A stretch of DNA of 64,000 nt from Chelatococcus sp. (GCA_003248805.1 QFQY01000008.1:124001-188000); one strand, 5' to 3'; positions 25,782 through 34,749 are shown, numbered from the stretch's first letter. Translations and numbers: made by a program. The notes: generated from the sequence alone by a model not told the origin.

Positions 25782-27272
25782 CTATTCGGGCGAGGGCACG
25801 GGCGGCGGTTCGCTCACCCGGCCGCGCAGCGGCCTCTCCTCCATCCGCGCCATGAAGAAGAGGGCCAGCGCGAAGCCGAGCGCCGTGGCGCCGAAGACAT
25901 AGCGGAACAGCACGATCATCGCGTCGCGATCGACCGTGCCGAGCCGCAGCGCCTCCGGCGAGAGATGCGCGCCCCCTCCGCCGACGCCGCCGAGAACGAT
26001 GACGCCGAGCAGCGCCACGACCAGGGCGCCGCCGATCTGCCGGAAGAAATTGGCGACGGCGGTCGCCGTGCCGAGCTGGTGGGGTTGCACGGCGTTCTGG
26101 ATCGCGACCGTCGCCACAGGCAGCATCGTGCCGAAGCCGAGACTGATGAAGCCGAGCGCGATCGCGAAGGCGACGGGCGAGAGCATGCCGGTCGTGGCCG
26201 CCAGCGCGCCCATGCCGAGCGTGGCGAAGCCGAGCCCGATCATCGGCACGCGCTTGTAACGGGCGACGCGCACCAGGCTCCGCCCCGCGAGCGTCGCGCC
26301 GATCACGGTGCAGCAGCTGAGCGGCAGCAGGCCGAGCCCGGACGCCGAGGCGCTGACGCCGGCGACGGTCTCGAAATAGAGCGGCAGGTAGATCGTCAGC
26401 CCGATGAAGGTGCCCATGCCGAAGCCGCCGGCGAGCGTGCCCATGCGCACCACGGGGTTGGACAGGATGTCGAGCGGGATCAGCGGCTCGCTCGCATGCG
26501 TCAGCCGCCAGGCGAAACCCGCCCAGAGCAAGAGCGAGAGCGCCACGAGACCGAGGATCGGCGCCGACAGCCAGGGATAGTACGTGCCGCCCCAGGACAG
26601 GGCCAGCAGGAGCGACATCGTCGCCCCGGTGATCAGCAGGGCGCCGGGGATGTCGAGCCGGTGCGGCCGGTCATGGCGCGGCAGGCGCTTCAGCGTCTCG
26701 CTGCAGCGCCAGTAGGCGAGCAGGCCGAGCGGCAGGTTGATCCAGAAGATCGCCGACCAGTGCAGCCTCTCGGCGATGAAGCCGCCCAGCACCGGGCCGA
26801 GCACCGAGGAACTCATGAACACGGCGGCGAAATAGACCTGGTAGCGGCCGCGCTCCTTCGGCGGCACCATGTCGGCGATGATGGTCTGCGCGAGCGCGAT
26901 CAGCCCGCCGCCGCCCAGGCCCTGGACGAAGCGCGCCGCGACCAGCAGCCACAGCGTCGGGGCCAGCGCGCAGGCGATCGAGCCGACGACGAAGATCGCG
27001 ATGCCGCCGAGCATGGTGACGCGCCGGCCGTGGATGTCGGAAAACTTGCCGTAGAGCGGCGTCACCGCCGTGGAGGACAGCAGGTAGATCGTCACGATCC
27101 AGGGCAGATGCGTGACGTCGCCGAGCTCGCGCCCGATCGTCGGCATCGCGGTGGCGACGATCGTCTGGTCCAGCGCCGCCAGGAACATGGCGAGCATGAT
27201 GCCGAGCAGGATCGAGCGGATATCCGCGTGGCTCAGCGGTGCCGGGGCCTCGGTCTCGACCCTTCTGTCCAT
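25782..27272 (-). CDS. MFS multidrug efflux transporter, DHA2 (EmrB/QacA) family
   Basis: A drug:H+ antiporter of the 14-helix DHA2 family, 496 residues. Diagnostic motifs are LDQTIVATAMPTIGREL (motif D1 region in helix 1), LYGKFSDIHGRRVTMLGG (motif A) and the helix-5 antiporter motif region SVLGPVLGGFIAERLHWSAIFWINLP (motif C). There is no HlyD-type partner gene adjacent, so it probably exports directly across the inner membrane. The gene is alone and divergent from the isochorismatase-family gene with about 200 bases between. Confidence 0.91.
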   Translation of the reverse strand: MDRRVETEAPAPLSHADIRSILLGIMLAMFLAALDQTIVATAMPTIGRELGDVTHLPWIVTIYLLSSTAVTPLYGKFSDIHGRRVTMLGGIAIFVVGSIACALAPTLWLLVAARFVQGLGGGGLIALAQTIIADMVPPKERGRYQVYFAAVFMSSSVLGPVLGGFIAERLHWSAIFWINLPLGLLAYWRCSETLKRLPRHDRPHRLDIPGALLITGATMSLLLALSWGGTYYPWLSAPILGLVALSLLLWAGFAWRLTHASEPLIPLDILSNPVVRMGTLAGGFGMGTFIGLTIYLPLYFETVAGVSASASGLGLLPLSCCTVIGATLAGRSLVRVARYKRVPMIGLGFATLGMGALAATTGMLSPVAFAIALGFISLGFGTMLPVATVAIQNAVQPHQLGTATAVANFFRQIGGALVVALLGVIVLGGVGGGGAHLSPEALRLGTVDRDAMIVLFRYVFGATALGFALALFFMARMEERPLRGRVSEPPPVPSPE

Positions 27273-27480
27273 TGCCGGCGTCGTCTCCGTCCCGTTCGAG
27301 CGCTGAGGTTATAGGCGCGGCGCCGCGTCCCGGTCAGGGCGGGACGGGCAGGGCGGCCCTGCGCGTCCCGCCGCCCGTGGTCCGGGGCCTCCGGCTTCTC
27401 TTGCCCCGGTTTCGGCGCGAGGATGGCGGCGAGGGTGGAGCATTTCGCCGCCCGCGGACGACACCGGAAAGGGATTGGCC

Positions 27481-28023
27481 ATGCCGCTCTTGAACGCCGC
27501 CGGCGCGACCCTGGTGGTCGTCGATGTCCAGGCGCGCCTGATGCCCGCGATCCAGGATGCGGCGCCGCTTCTCGCCAACATCCGCAGGCTCGTCGGCGGC
27601 GCGGGTCTGCTCGGCGTTCCCCTGCTGCTGACCGAACAGAATCCGGCCGGCCTCGGCCCGACGGTTCCGGAACTGGCCGGCGCCGGCCCCGTGGTGGCGA
27701 AGATGAGTTTCGACGCATCCGCCGAGCCCGCTTTTCTCGAGGCGCTGGCGGCGGCGGGGAGCCGGGAGGGCGAGGTCGTCCTCTGCGGCTGCGAGGCCCA
27801 TGTCTGCGTCGCCCAGACGGCGTTCGGGCTCGCTGCTCGCGGGCGCCGCGTCGCCGTCGTGGCCGACGCGATCGGCTCGCGGGTCATCCAAACGAAGGAC
27901 GCCTCGCTGCGCCGGATGGAGCATGCCGGAATCGAGGTCGTGACGACGGAAATGGTGCTGTTCGAGTGGATGCGGAGCGCCGCCCATCCCCGCTTTCGGG
28001 AGGTGCTCCGGCTGATCCGCTGA
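27481..28023 (+). CDS. Isochorismatase-family cysteine hydrolase
   Basis: A 180-residue cysteine hydrolase of the isochorismatase-like family (YcaC/nicotinamidase group). The catalytic triad is visible as D15 in LVVVDVQ, K74 in VVAKMSFDA and C109 in CEAHVCV. ATG 27481 follows GGAAAGGGA at about 7 bases; the in-frame TTG two codons upstream is less likely. The substrate is unpredictable: relatives cleave ureides, nicotinamide, N-carbamoyl compounds or isochorismate. Confidence 0.86.
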   Translation: MPLLNAAGATLVVVDVQARLMPAIQDAAPLLANIRRLVGGAGLLGVPLLLTEQNPAGLGPTVPELAGAGPVVAKMSFDASAEPAFLEALAAAGSREGEVVLCGCEAHVCVAQTAFGLAARGRRVAVVADAIGSRVIQTKDASLRRMEHAGIEVVTTEMVLFEWMRSAAHPRFREVLRLIR

Positions 28024-28241
28024 AACGCCGGACGGAGCCGCGTCCTCTCCCGCCGCCGCGGCGAAAATCCCGCTCCCGGGTTTGAACCTGTTGCCGGGTT
28101 GCCGCGACTGATGACCAAAGGTAATTCCTGATTTACGTTTCGGGCACTCTGATGTTTAACTCACGGCCTGAATCTGATGTCTCCGTCTGTGATTGTTTCC
28201 GCCACGCGCGCATTGGGGCGCGCCTGACGAGGGAGGATGGT

Positions 28242-29837
28242 TTGAGCTCCGCCACTGCATCCTGGGTTGACGGTCTCCGCAGCCGCTTCGCGATCGCGCT
28301 GTTCGCGTGCCTCGGCGCGGTCGTTCTGGCCGTCTCGGCGCAGGCCGCCACGGACCGGCGCGTCGCGCTGGTGATCGGCAATGCGGCCTACACGGCGGTG
28401 CCGGCGCTGGCCAATCCGCAGCGCGACGCGAAGGCGGTCTCCGCCTCGCTGAAGCGCCTCGGCTTCGAGGTCGTGGAAGGCTACGACCTCAAGATGGAGG
28501 AGATGACCGGGATCGTCCGGGACTTCGCGCAGAAGCTCGACGGCGCCAAGGCGGGCCTCGTCTATTATGCCGGCCACGGCATCGCGGTCGGCGACGACAA
28601 CTATCTCATCCCGGTGGACGCCTCGCTGCGCTCCGAGGCGGATCTCGACTTCCGCGCGGTCAACGTCCAGCTCGTGCTGCGCCAGATGCAGCGCGACGAG
28701 CGGGTCAACGTGCTGATTCTCGACGCCTGCCGCGACAACCCCTTCGCGAGCCAGCTCGCCGCCAAGTCGCGCGCCGTCAGCCGTGGCCTGACCGCGATCG
28801 AGACGCAGTCGGCCTCCGGCATCCTGATCGCCTTCGCCACCGATCCGCGCGCCACCGCGCTCGACGGCGACAGGGACGGCAACAGCCCCTTCACCTCCGC
28901 GCTGCTCAGGCACATGGAGACGCCGGACGTCTCGATCACGACGGTCATGGACCGTGTCCGCGCCGATGTCTGGGAATCGACCAACAAGAAGCAGAAGCCC
29001 TGGACGAACTCCTCGATCATCGGCGAGTTCAAGCTGAACCCGACGCTGAAGCTCGCGGCGGTCGATCCGTCCATGCAGGTCAAGGCCATCGACGGCGCGG
29101 TTCCGGTTCCGGCGATGCCCGCGCCGCCCTCCTTCGACCGCACGCAGATGGACATCCGCATGTGGGAGACGGCCGAGCGCGGCAATTCGCCGGGCGACTA
29201 CAAGGCCTATCTCGAGAGCTTCCCGAACGGCCAGTTCGCCACCTTCGCCAGGAACAGGCTGGCGAGCCTGGAGCGTTCGACCACGGCCACGCCGCCGGTC
29301 AACGCCGCCGTCGCGTCCGCCCCGATCTCGGACGAGGCACTCAAGGCCGAGGTCGGCAGCGCCGCGACCGAGACCGCCCTGAAGCTCGACGGCAAGGCGA
29401 ATCGGGAGCTGCAGAAGCGCCTGACCGTCGCCGGGTTCAAGCCCGGCAAGGCCAGCAACACCTTCGGCAAGACCCAGCGCGAGGCGATCAAGCAGTGGCA
29501 GGCGACGCGCGGCATCCAGTCCACCGGCTTCCTGACCGCGATGCAGGTCACCGCGCTGCGCGCCCAGACCGAGGTCGCTTATCAGCGCGTGGTCGCCGAG
29601 GAGGCGCAGGCCGCCGCCGCTGCCGCCCAGGCGAAGAAGACGCGGGCGGCCTCCGGCGAACCGGCCGCGAACAGGGCCACGCGCGGCGTCGCCTATGAGC
29701 GGGACCCGGTCATCCGCGCCGATCTGGAGCGCGAGCGTCGCGGTCAGGCCCAGCAGAACAATGCCGGCGCCGCGATCTTCGGCTCCATCGTCGGCGGCGC
29801 CATCGGCGGTGTGCTCGGTGGCGGGCTGCGCCGCTGA
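28242..29837 (+). CDS. Caspase-family (peptidase C14) protein with peptidoglycan-binding-like domain and glycine-zipper tail
   Basis: Exported caspase-fold protein, about 531 residues from the TTG at 28242, which has GGGAGGA 4-5 bases upstream and places the signal peptide (IALFACLGAVVLAVSAQA) correctly. An ATG at 28152 would add 30 poorly fitting residues. The caspase domain (about residues 38-260) has an intact dyad: His112 in YYAGHGIAVGDDNYL and Cys163 in LILDACRDNPF. Near residues 380-450 a peptidoglycan-binding-like unit follows (LQKRLTVAGFKPGKASNTFG...KQWQATRGI). The end is a hydrophobic glycine zipper, AAIFGSIVGGAIGGVLGGGL. This architecture occurs in Hyphomicrobiales and its role is unknown. 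A terminator hairpin follows. Confidence 0.85.
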   Translation: MSSATASWVDGLRSRFAIALFACLGAVVLAVSAQAATDRRVALVIGNAAYTAVPALANPQRDAKAVSASLKRLGFEVVEGYDLKMEEMTGIVRDFAQKLDGAKAGLVYYAGHGIAVGDDNYLIPVDASLRSEADLDFRAVNVQLVLRQMQRDERVNVLILDACRDNPFASQLAAKSRAVSRGLTAIETQSASGILIAFATDPRATALDGDRDGNSPFTSALLRHMETPDVSITTVMDRVRADVWESTNKKQKPWTNSSIIGEFKLNPTLKLAAVDPSMQVKAIDGAVPVPAMPAPPSFDRTQMDIRMWETAERGNSPGDYKAYLESFPNGQFATFARNRLASLERSTTATPPVNAAVASAPISDEALKAEVGSAATETALKLDGKANRELQKRLTVAGFKPGKASNTFGKTQREAIKQWQATRGIQSTGFLTAMQVTALRAQTEVAYQRVVAEEAQAAAAAAQAKKTRAASGEPAANRATRGVAYERDPVIRADLERERRGQAQQNNAGAAIFGSIVGGAIGGVLGGGLRR

Positions 29838-29875
29838 GAGCAGCGTCCCTCGGCGCTCTCCGGCGCTCTTGTTCC

Positions 29876-29908
29876 GAAGCCGGCCCTCGGGGCCGGCTTC
29901 ATCCTTTT
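29876..29908 (+). terminator. Rho-independent terminator after the caspase-family gene
   Basis: GAAGCCGGCCC and GGGCCGGCTTC form a perfect 11-bp stem (29876-29886 / 29890-29900) with a 3-base loop, followed by ATCCTTTT. The stem lies 38 bases after the stop codon of the caspase-family gene. Confidence 0.75.
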
Positions 29909-30104
29909 GGAGGGGGCGTCGGTCCCGAAAGCCCGGGAAACCGGGTTCGGACGCCGATTTTCCGGGGGGTGGCGGGGCGAATCGGACGGGCGCCGGTCCC
30001 GCGCTGCACCAGGACGCGCCGTCGACGGTTGCAACCGCGCAGGGCGCTCGGCTAGTGCTGGCGGACAGTCCGGCGATCGTGGTTTCAGCGGCAGGGGCAG
30101 CGTG

Positions 30105-30809
30105 ATGAAGAAGGTTTATCCTGACGCGAAGGCGGCGCTCGCGGGCGCCATCAAGGACGGCATGACGATCATGGCCGGCGGCTTCGGCCTCTGCGGCATT
30201 CCGGACCTGCTGATCGAGGCGGTCCGCGACAGCGGCGCGAAGGGCCTCACCTTCGTCTCCAACAATGCCGGCGTCGACGGCGCCGGCCTCGGCCTGCTGC
30301 TGGAGACCCGCCAGATCAGCAAGATGATCTCGTCTTACGTCGGCGAGAACAAGCTCTTCGCCCAGCAGTATCTTTCGGGCGAGCTCGAGCTCGAGTTCAC
30401 GCCGCAGGGCACGCTGGCCGAGCGCATCCGCGCCGGGGGCGCCGGCATCCCGGCCTTCTTCACCAAGACCGGCGTCGGCACGCTGGTGGCGGAAGGCAAG
30501 GAGGAGCGCGAATTCGACGGCGAGCGCTACATCATGGAGCGCGGCATCTTCGCCGACGTCTCGCTCGTCCACGCCTGGAAGGGCGATACCGAGGGCAACC
30601 TCGTCTATCGGAAGACGGCGCGGAACTTCAATCCGATGATGGCGACGGCCTCGCGCCTGACGATCGCCCAGGTCGAGCACCTGGTCGAGCCGGGCGAGAT
30701 CGACCCGGACCATATCCACACCGCCGGCATCTTCGTGAAGCGGATCGTGCATGCGCCGGGCACGGTCAAGCGCATCGAGCAGCGCACCGTGCGCAAGCGC
30801 GCCGCCTGA
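30105..30809 (+). CDS. scoA: 3-oxoacid/acetoacetate CoA-transferase subunit A
   Basis: Alpha subunit of a succinyl-CoA:3-ketoacid (acetoacetate) CoA-transferase, which activates acetoacetate by moving CoA from succinyl-CoA. The 234 residues include the oxyanion-hole and CoA-binding motif AGGFGLCGIPDLLIEAV and GERYIMERGIFADVSLVHAWKGD, both typical. ATG 30105 gives MKKVYPDAK, the family start; the open frame upstream is not coding. Its partner subunit B follows after a 139-base gap that is unusually long for this pair and carries repeats. Confidence 0.93.
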   Translation: MKKVYPDAKAALAGAIKDGMTIMAGGFGLCGIPDLLIEAVRDSGAKGLTFVSNNAGVDGAGLGLLLETRQISKMISSYVGENKLFAQQYLSGELELEFTPQGTLAERIRAGGAGIPAFFTKTGVGTLVAEGKEEREFDGERYIMERGIFADVSLVHAWKGDTEGNLVYRKTARNFNPMMATASRLTIAQVEHLVEPGEIDPDHIHTAGIFVKRIVHAPGTVKRIEQRTVRKRAA

Positions 30810-30814
30810 TCGAG

Positions 30815-30914
30815 AGCATCGGCCCGAAAAGTGGACTGCGGTTTGCGGGAAAGCCGATGCTGGAACAAAGAGTTAGAGTATCGGACTGAATACGATATTC
30901 AGTCCGATACTCTA
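30815..30914. repeat. Repeat element ending in a perfect 19-bp inverted repeat, between scoA and scoB
   Basis: The gap between the two CoA-transferase subunits holds a sequence of the Hyphomicrobiales type GCATCGGCCCGAAAAGTGG...CCGATGC. It is followed by TAGAGTATCGGACTGAATA (30874-30892), a 3-base spacer CGA and its exact complement (30896-30914). The arms are AT-richer than the surroundings. As RNA this would fold into a 19-bp hairpin without a U-run. Confidence 0.8.
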
Positions 30915-30948
30915 GCAGCCCGTCGAACCACAATCCGAGGAAACCATC

Positions 30949-31602
30949 ATGCCCTGGACCCGTGAGCAGATGGCGGCGCGTGCCGCGAGGGAGCTCGAGG
31001 ACGGTTTCTACGTCAATCTCGGCATCGGCATCCCGACGCTCGTCTCGAACTTCATCCCGGAGGGCGTCAGCGTGCAGCTCCAGTCGGAGAACGGCATGCT
31101 CGGCATGGGCCCCTTCCCCTATGAGGGCGAGGAGGACCCCGACCTCATCAACGCCGGCAAGCAGACCATCACCGAGCTGCCGACCACGAGCTATTTCTCC
31201 TCGGCGGATTCCTTCGGCATGATTCGCGGCGGGCATATCGACCTGTCGATCCTCGGCGCGATGCAGGTCGCGGCCAATGGCGACCTCGCCAACTGGATGA
31301 TCCCGGGCAAGATGGTGAAGGGCATGGGCGGCGCCATGGACCTCGTCGCCGGCGTCAAGAAGGTCGTCGTGGTGATGGAGCATGTCGCCCGGAACAAGGA
31401 CGGCTCGGAATCGCCCAAGCTGCTCGAGGCCTGCGACCTGCCCCTGACGGGCGCGGGCGTGGTCGACATGGTGATCACCGATCTCGGCGTCTTCACCGTG
31501 GACGAGAACGGCGGCGGCTTCACCCTGATCGAGCTCGCCGACGACGTGACGCTCGACGAGATCGAGGCCAAGACGCAGGCCGGGTTCAAGGTCGCGCTCT
31601 GA
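30949..31602 (+). CDS. scoB: 3-oxoacid/acetoacetate CoA-transferase subunit B
   Basis: Beta subunit of the CoA-transferase, 217 residues. It carries the catalytic Glu in the family motif VQLQSENGMLGMGPFPYEGEEDPDLINAGKQ (the SENG tetrapeptide), plus RGGHIDLSILGAMQVA and GAMDLVAGVKKVVVVMEH. The Glu forms the covalent glutamyl-CoA intermediate. It ends 16 bases before the convergent bluB gene. Confidence 0.95.
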   Translation: MPWTREQMAARAARELEDGFYVNLGIGIPTLVSNFIPEGVSVQLQSENGMLGMGPFPYEGEEDPDLINAGKQTITELPTTSYFSSADSFGMIRGGHIDLSILGAMQVAANGDLANWMIPGKMVKGMGGAMDLVAGVKKVVVVMEHVARNKDGSESPKLLEACDLPLTGAGVVDMVITDLGVFTVDENGGGFTLIELADDVTLDEIEAKTQAGFKVAL

Positions 31603-31618
31603 AACGACGGCGGGCCTC

Positions 31619-32236
31619 CTACCGCCCCTTTTCCCACCCCGACCGCACGAGCTCCGGCACGTCGCTCTCCTGCTCCGGCCGGCCGACGCAGAGCCAGGCG
31701 ATCAGCTTCCACTCCGGCGGCACGCCGAGCGCGGCCTTGATGGCTTCAGGCTCGAGGATCGAAACCCAGCCGACGCCGAGCCCGGCCACGCGCGCCGACA
31801 GCCAGAACTGCATGATCGCGCCGACCACCGAATAGTCGAGCATCTCCGGCATGGTCCTGCGGCCGAGGCCATGGCCCTGCTGCGTGCTCTGGTCGCAGAA
31901 CACGGCGATCTGCTCCGGCGCCTCGCGCATGCCCTCCAGCTTGAGCGTGGCGTAGAGCCGCGCGCGCTCGCCCTCGTAATCGGCCAGGGCCTCGGCATTG
32001 CAGCGCGCGAAGCTCGCCCGCGCGGCCTCGCGCTGCGCCTCGTCGCGCACCCTGACCCAGCGCCAGGGCTGCGAGTGACCGACGGACGGAGCGCGTTCGA
32101 CTTGCGCGATCAGCCGTTCGACGAGCCCCTCCGGCAGGGCGTCGCGGCGGAACCGGCGCACGTCGCGGCGCCAGCGCAGGAGCGTCTCGAATTGCGCGGC
32201 GAAGGCGGCGTCGAAGACCGGCGGTGCCTCGTCCAT
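31619..32236 (-). CDS. bluB: 5,6-dimethylbenzimidazole synthase BluB
   Basis: BluB uses O2 and FMNH2 to break the flavin ring and make 5,6-dimethylbenzimidazole, the lower ligand of cobalamin. It has a nitroreductase-like fold with RRDVRRFRRDALPEGL, VERAPSVGHSQPWRWVRV, and LGVGWVSILEPEAIKAALGVP; these separate it from ordinary nitroreductases. The start at 32236 (MDEAPP) gives 205 residues; ATG 32251, which overlaps cobB by 14 bases, is an alternative. It is the last gene of the minus-strand cob operon that begins at cobL. Its presence means the organism makes its own lower ligand and is aerobic. Confidence 0.9.
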   Translation of the reverse strand: MDEAPPVFDAAFAAQFETLLRWRRDVRRFRRDALPEGLVERLIAQVERAPSVGHSQPWRWVRVRDEAQREAARASFARCNAEALADYEGERARLYATLKLEGMREAPEQIAVFCDQSTQQGHGLGRRTMPEMLDYSVVGAIMQFWLSARVAGLGVGWVSILEPEAIKAALGVPPEWKLIAWLCVGRPEQESDVPELVRSGWEKGR

Positions 32237-32237
32237 C

Positions 32238-33581
32238 TCAGCCTCGCCCATCTCGGCCCAGGCCCGGCGAGAGCGCGATGGCATGGAAGAACGAGCCCGT
32301 GACATGGCCGCGACGGCTGCCCGCCGGGGCGGGAGCGGAGCCATGCGGATCGGCAACGGCCGCGAAGGGCGGGTCCTCGCCCTGGGTGACCACCGTCGCG
32401 TAGTGGAATTCGTGCCCCGTCAGGGCGGCGCCGGCCGGTCCGAGCGGTCCGTCCGCCGCCAGAACGGCGCGGCGATAGCCCAGATTCATCTTCCGCTTCG
32501 CGAAGCTGGTCTCGACCGAGAGCAGCCCCGCCATGGCGTGGGTGACGCCCTCTGCATCCGTCAGGCTGCGGCCGAGCACCATGTAGCCTCCGCATTCGCC
32601 ATGGACGGGCCGCGTCGCCGAGAAGCCGCGCAGGCCGTCGAGGAAACGGCCGGCTGCGGCCAGTGTTCCCGCGTGCAGTTCCGGATAGCCGCCGGGCAGC
32701 CAGCAGCAATCGCAGCCCTCGGGCGGGGGCTCGTCCGCCAGCGGCGAGAACGGCACGAGACCGGCGCCCTGCGCCCGCCATCCGGCCTCGACATGCGGAT
32801 AGACGAAGGAGAAGGCGGCATCGCGCGCGATGGCGATGCGGCGTCCAGGCGCCGGCAGCAGTCCTGTCGCGGGCTCAGCCATCGGCAGCATGGTCGGGCC
32901 GGCGGCCGCGACCACCGCGTCGAGATCGACGGCGGCCTCGATCGCATCGGCCAGCGTCTCGAGCCGCGCCTGCAGATCGGCGGTCTCTCCGGCCTGGACG
33001 AGGCCGAGATGGCGCTCGGGCAGGATCAGGCTCGCCTCGCGCGGCAGAGCGCCGAGCACGGGCAGGCCGATGCGCGCCATGCCCTGTCGCACCAGCCGTC
33101 CATGGCGCTCGCTCGCGACCTTGTTGAGGATGACGCCGGCGACGCGGATGCGCGGGTCGTAAGCCATGCAGCCCAGCGCCACGGCGGCGGCCGATTGCGC
33201 CTGCCCCGACACGTCGATGACAAGCAGCACCGGCCAGCCGAGCAGGGCGGCGATGTCGGCGCTCGCTCCGGTGTGCCCCTCCGGCCCCGGCACGGCGTCG
33301 AACAGGCCCATGGAGCCTTCGGCGACGACGAGGTCGGCCTCGCTTGCCGCCGTCCCGGCGATGCCGCCGAGCAGTCCGTCCGGCATCGCGTAGCTGTCGA
33401 GATTGGCGCTGGGCGCGCCGGTCGCGGCGGCGTGGAAGGCGGGGTCGATATAGTCCGGCCCGCATTTCAGCCCGCGCACCGTCAGGCCGCGCCGCACCAG
33501 CGCGCGCTGCAGGCCGAGCGTGATCGTGGTCTTGCCGGAGCCCGAACGCGGCGCGGCGATGAGCAGTCCGGGCGCGGTCAC
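32238..33581 (-). CDS. cobB: Hydrogenobyrinic/cobyrinic acid a,c-diamide synthase CobB
   Basis: CobB amidates the a and c side chains of hydrogenobyrinic acid using glutamine and ATP. The 447 residues divide into an N-terminal dethiobiotin synthetase-like ATPase (PRSGSGKTTITLGLQRAL near residue 10, P-loop; GLKCGPDYIDPAFH) and a C-terminal glutamine amidotransferase-like domain (GGYPELHA, HGECGGYMVLG with the nucleophile Cys). The start overlaps the cobM stop by 4 bases. Confidence 0.95.
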   Translation of the reverse strand: MTAPGLLIAAPRSGSGKTTITLGLQRALVRRGLTVRGLKCGPDYIDPAFHAAATGAPSANLDSYAMPDGLLGGIAGTAASEADLVVAEGSMGLFDAVPGPEGHTGASADIAALLGWPVLLVIDVSGQAQSAAAVALGCMAYDPRIRVAGVILNKVASERHGRLVRQGMARIGLPVLGALPREASLILPERHLGLVQAGETADLQARLETLADAIEAAVDLDAVVAAAGPTMLPMAEPATGLLPAPGRRIAIARDAAFSFVYPHVEAGWRAQGAGLVPFSPLADEPPPEGCDCCWLPGGYPELHAGTLAAAGRFLDGLRGFSATRPVHGECGGYMVLGRSLTDAEGVTHAMAGLLSVETSFAKRKMNLGYRRAVLAADGPLGPAGAALTGHEFHYATVVTQGEDPPFAAVADPHGSAPAPAGSRRGHVTGSFFHAIALSPGLGRDGRG

Positions 33582-34342
33582 TGTCCGCCGCCGGGCCGGA
33601 AGCGGCGGTCGTAGCCGGTGGAGTACAGGGCGCTCTCGCCGAAATCCTCCGCCCCGAGCGCCGGCCCGACCAGGATCAGAGCCGTGCGCTCCAGGGCCGC
33701 CGCGCGCACGGTCTCGGCGATATCGGCGAGCGTGCCGCGCAGGATGCGCTCGTCCGGCCAGGAGGCCCTGAACACCACCGCGACGGGGCAGTCGGCGCCG
33801 TAGAAGGGTGTCAGTTCCGTCACCACCTGCTCGACGACATGGATCGACAGATGGATCGCGAGCGTCGCGCCCGATGTGGCGAAGGTCGCGAGCTTTTCCG
33901 CCTCCGGCATGGCGGAGGCGCGGCCGGAGGTCCGGGTCAGCACGAGCGACTGCGCCACGCCGGGCAGGGTGAGCTCACGTTTCAGCGCGGCCGCGGCTGC
34001 CGAAAAGGCCGGTACGCCAGGCGTCACCGTATAGGGGATGCCCAGCGCGTCGAGCCGGCGCATCTGCTCGCCGCAGGCGCTCCAGATCGAGAGGTCGCCC
34101 GAATGCAGCCGCGCCACATCCCGGCCGGCCTGATGCGCGGCCGCGATCTCCGCGACGATGGCATCGAGGTCGAGCGGCGCGGTGTCGACGATGCGCGCGC
34201 CCGGCGGGCACCAGCCGAGCATCGCCTTGGGGATCAGCGATCCCGCATAGAGGCAGACCGGGCAGGCCGCGATCAGGTCGCGCCCGCGCAATGTGATCAG
34301 GTCGGGCGCGCCGGGGCCGACGCCGATGAAATGGACGGTCAC
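33578..34342 (-). CDS. cobM: Precorrin-4 C11-methyltransferase CobM
   Basis: CobM methylates C11 of precorrin-4 with S-adenosylmethionine. The 254 residues have the tetrapyrrole-methylase layout: VHFIGVGPGAPDLITLRG, the typical CobM YAGSLIPKAMLGW, HSGDLSIWSACGEQ and VTPGVPAFSAAAAAL. It is followed immediately by cobB with a 4-base overlap and preceded by cobE with a 14-base gap. Confidence 0.95.
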   Translation of the reverse strand: MTVHFIGVGPGAPDLITLRGRDLIAACPVCLYAGSLIPKAMLGWCPPGARIVDTAPLDLDAIVAEIAAAHQAGRDVARLHSGDLSIWSACGEQMRRLDALGIPYTVTPGVPAFSAAAAALKRELTLPGVAQSLVLTRTSGRASAMPEAEKLATFATSGATLAIHLSIHVVEQVVTELTPFYGADCPVAVVFRASWPDERILRGTLADIAETVRAAALERTALILVGPALGAEDFGESALYSTGYDRRFRPGGGQ

Positions 34343-34356
34343 GCCTGCGCTCCGCT

Positions 34357-34749
34357 TCAGACCGAGGCCCGGGCCAGCGCGCAGGTGACGCGCGCATGGG
34401 CGACGCGCGCCTGGACGAGTTCACCCTGCGCTCCGGCGCCGGCCAGCGCGGCGGCCTCCGCCACCGAGCCGACGCCGTAGAGCGAGGCGATCCGCGTCGA
34501 GCGCGTCGCGCAGGCGGCCTCGAAGCCCCTCAGCGCCTCGTCGGGTATCGCGACGATCTCGGCTTTTCGCTCCGTGGCGGCCGCGACGAGCCCGGCCTCG
34601 CCGGCTCGCCCGGCGAGCGTGGCGAAGAGCGGTGTCGCCGCGCCCGCGAGTCCGGCGCTCGCCAGCGCGGCGTCGAGGCAGGCGAGGATGTCGCTTGCTC
34701 CCGTGCCCGGGCGCAGGCCGATGCCGGCGACGAGCGCGCCGCGGCTCAA
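34357..34749 (-). CDS. cobE: Cobalamin biosynthesis protein CobE (CbiG C-terminal-like)
   Basis: CobE is a small protein similar to the C-terminal part of CbiG; its role in the aerobic pathway is not settled. The start is a TTG at 34749 that overlaps the cobL stop (TTGA), giving 130 residues beginning MSRGALVAGIGLRPGTG. GIGLRPGTGASDILACLDAAL is the family signature, followed by EIVAIPDEALRGFEAA and a C-terminal VAEAAALAGAG...LVQARVAHARVTCALA. An ATG-only search misses the start because it uses TTG. Translational coupling to cobL is likely. Confidence 0.88.
   Translation of the reverse strand: MSRGALVAGIGLRPGTGASDILACLDAALASAGLAGAATPLFATLAGRAGEAGLVAAATERKAEIVAIPDEALRGFEAACATRSTRIASLYGVGSVAEAAALAGAGAQGELVQARVAHARVTCALARASV

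Noticed and set aside
28152..28154. ATG as the start of the caspase-family gene
   Set aside because: No SD, and it would put 30 charged residues before the signal peptide; the TTG at 28242 has GGGAGGA and an ordinary signal peptide follows.
28161..30752. 863-codon minus-strand open frame opposite the caspase-family and scoA genes
   Set aside because: An antisense shadow with no domain motifs; both genes on the + strand have clear families and catalytic motifs.
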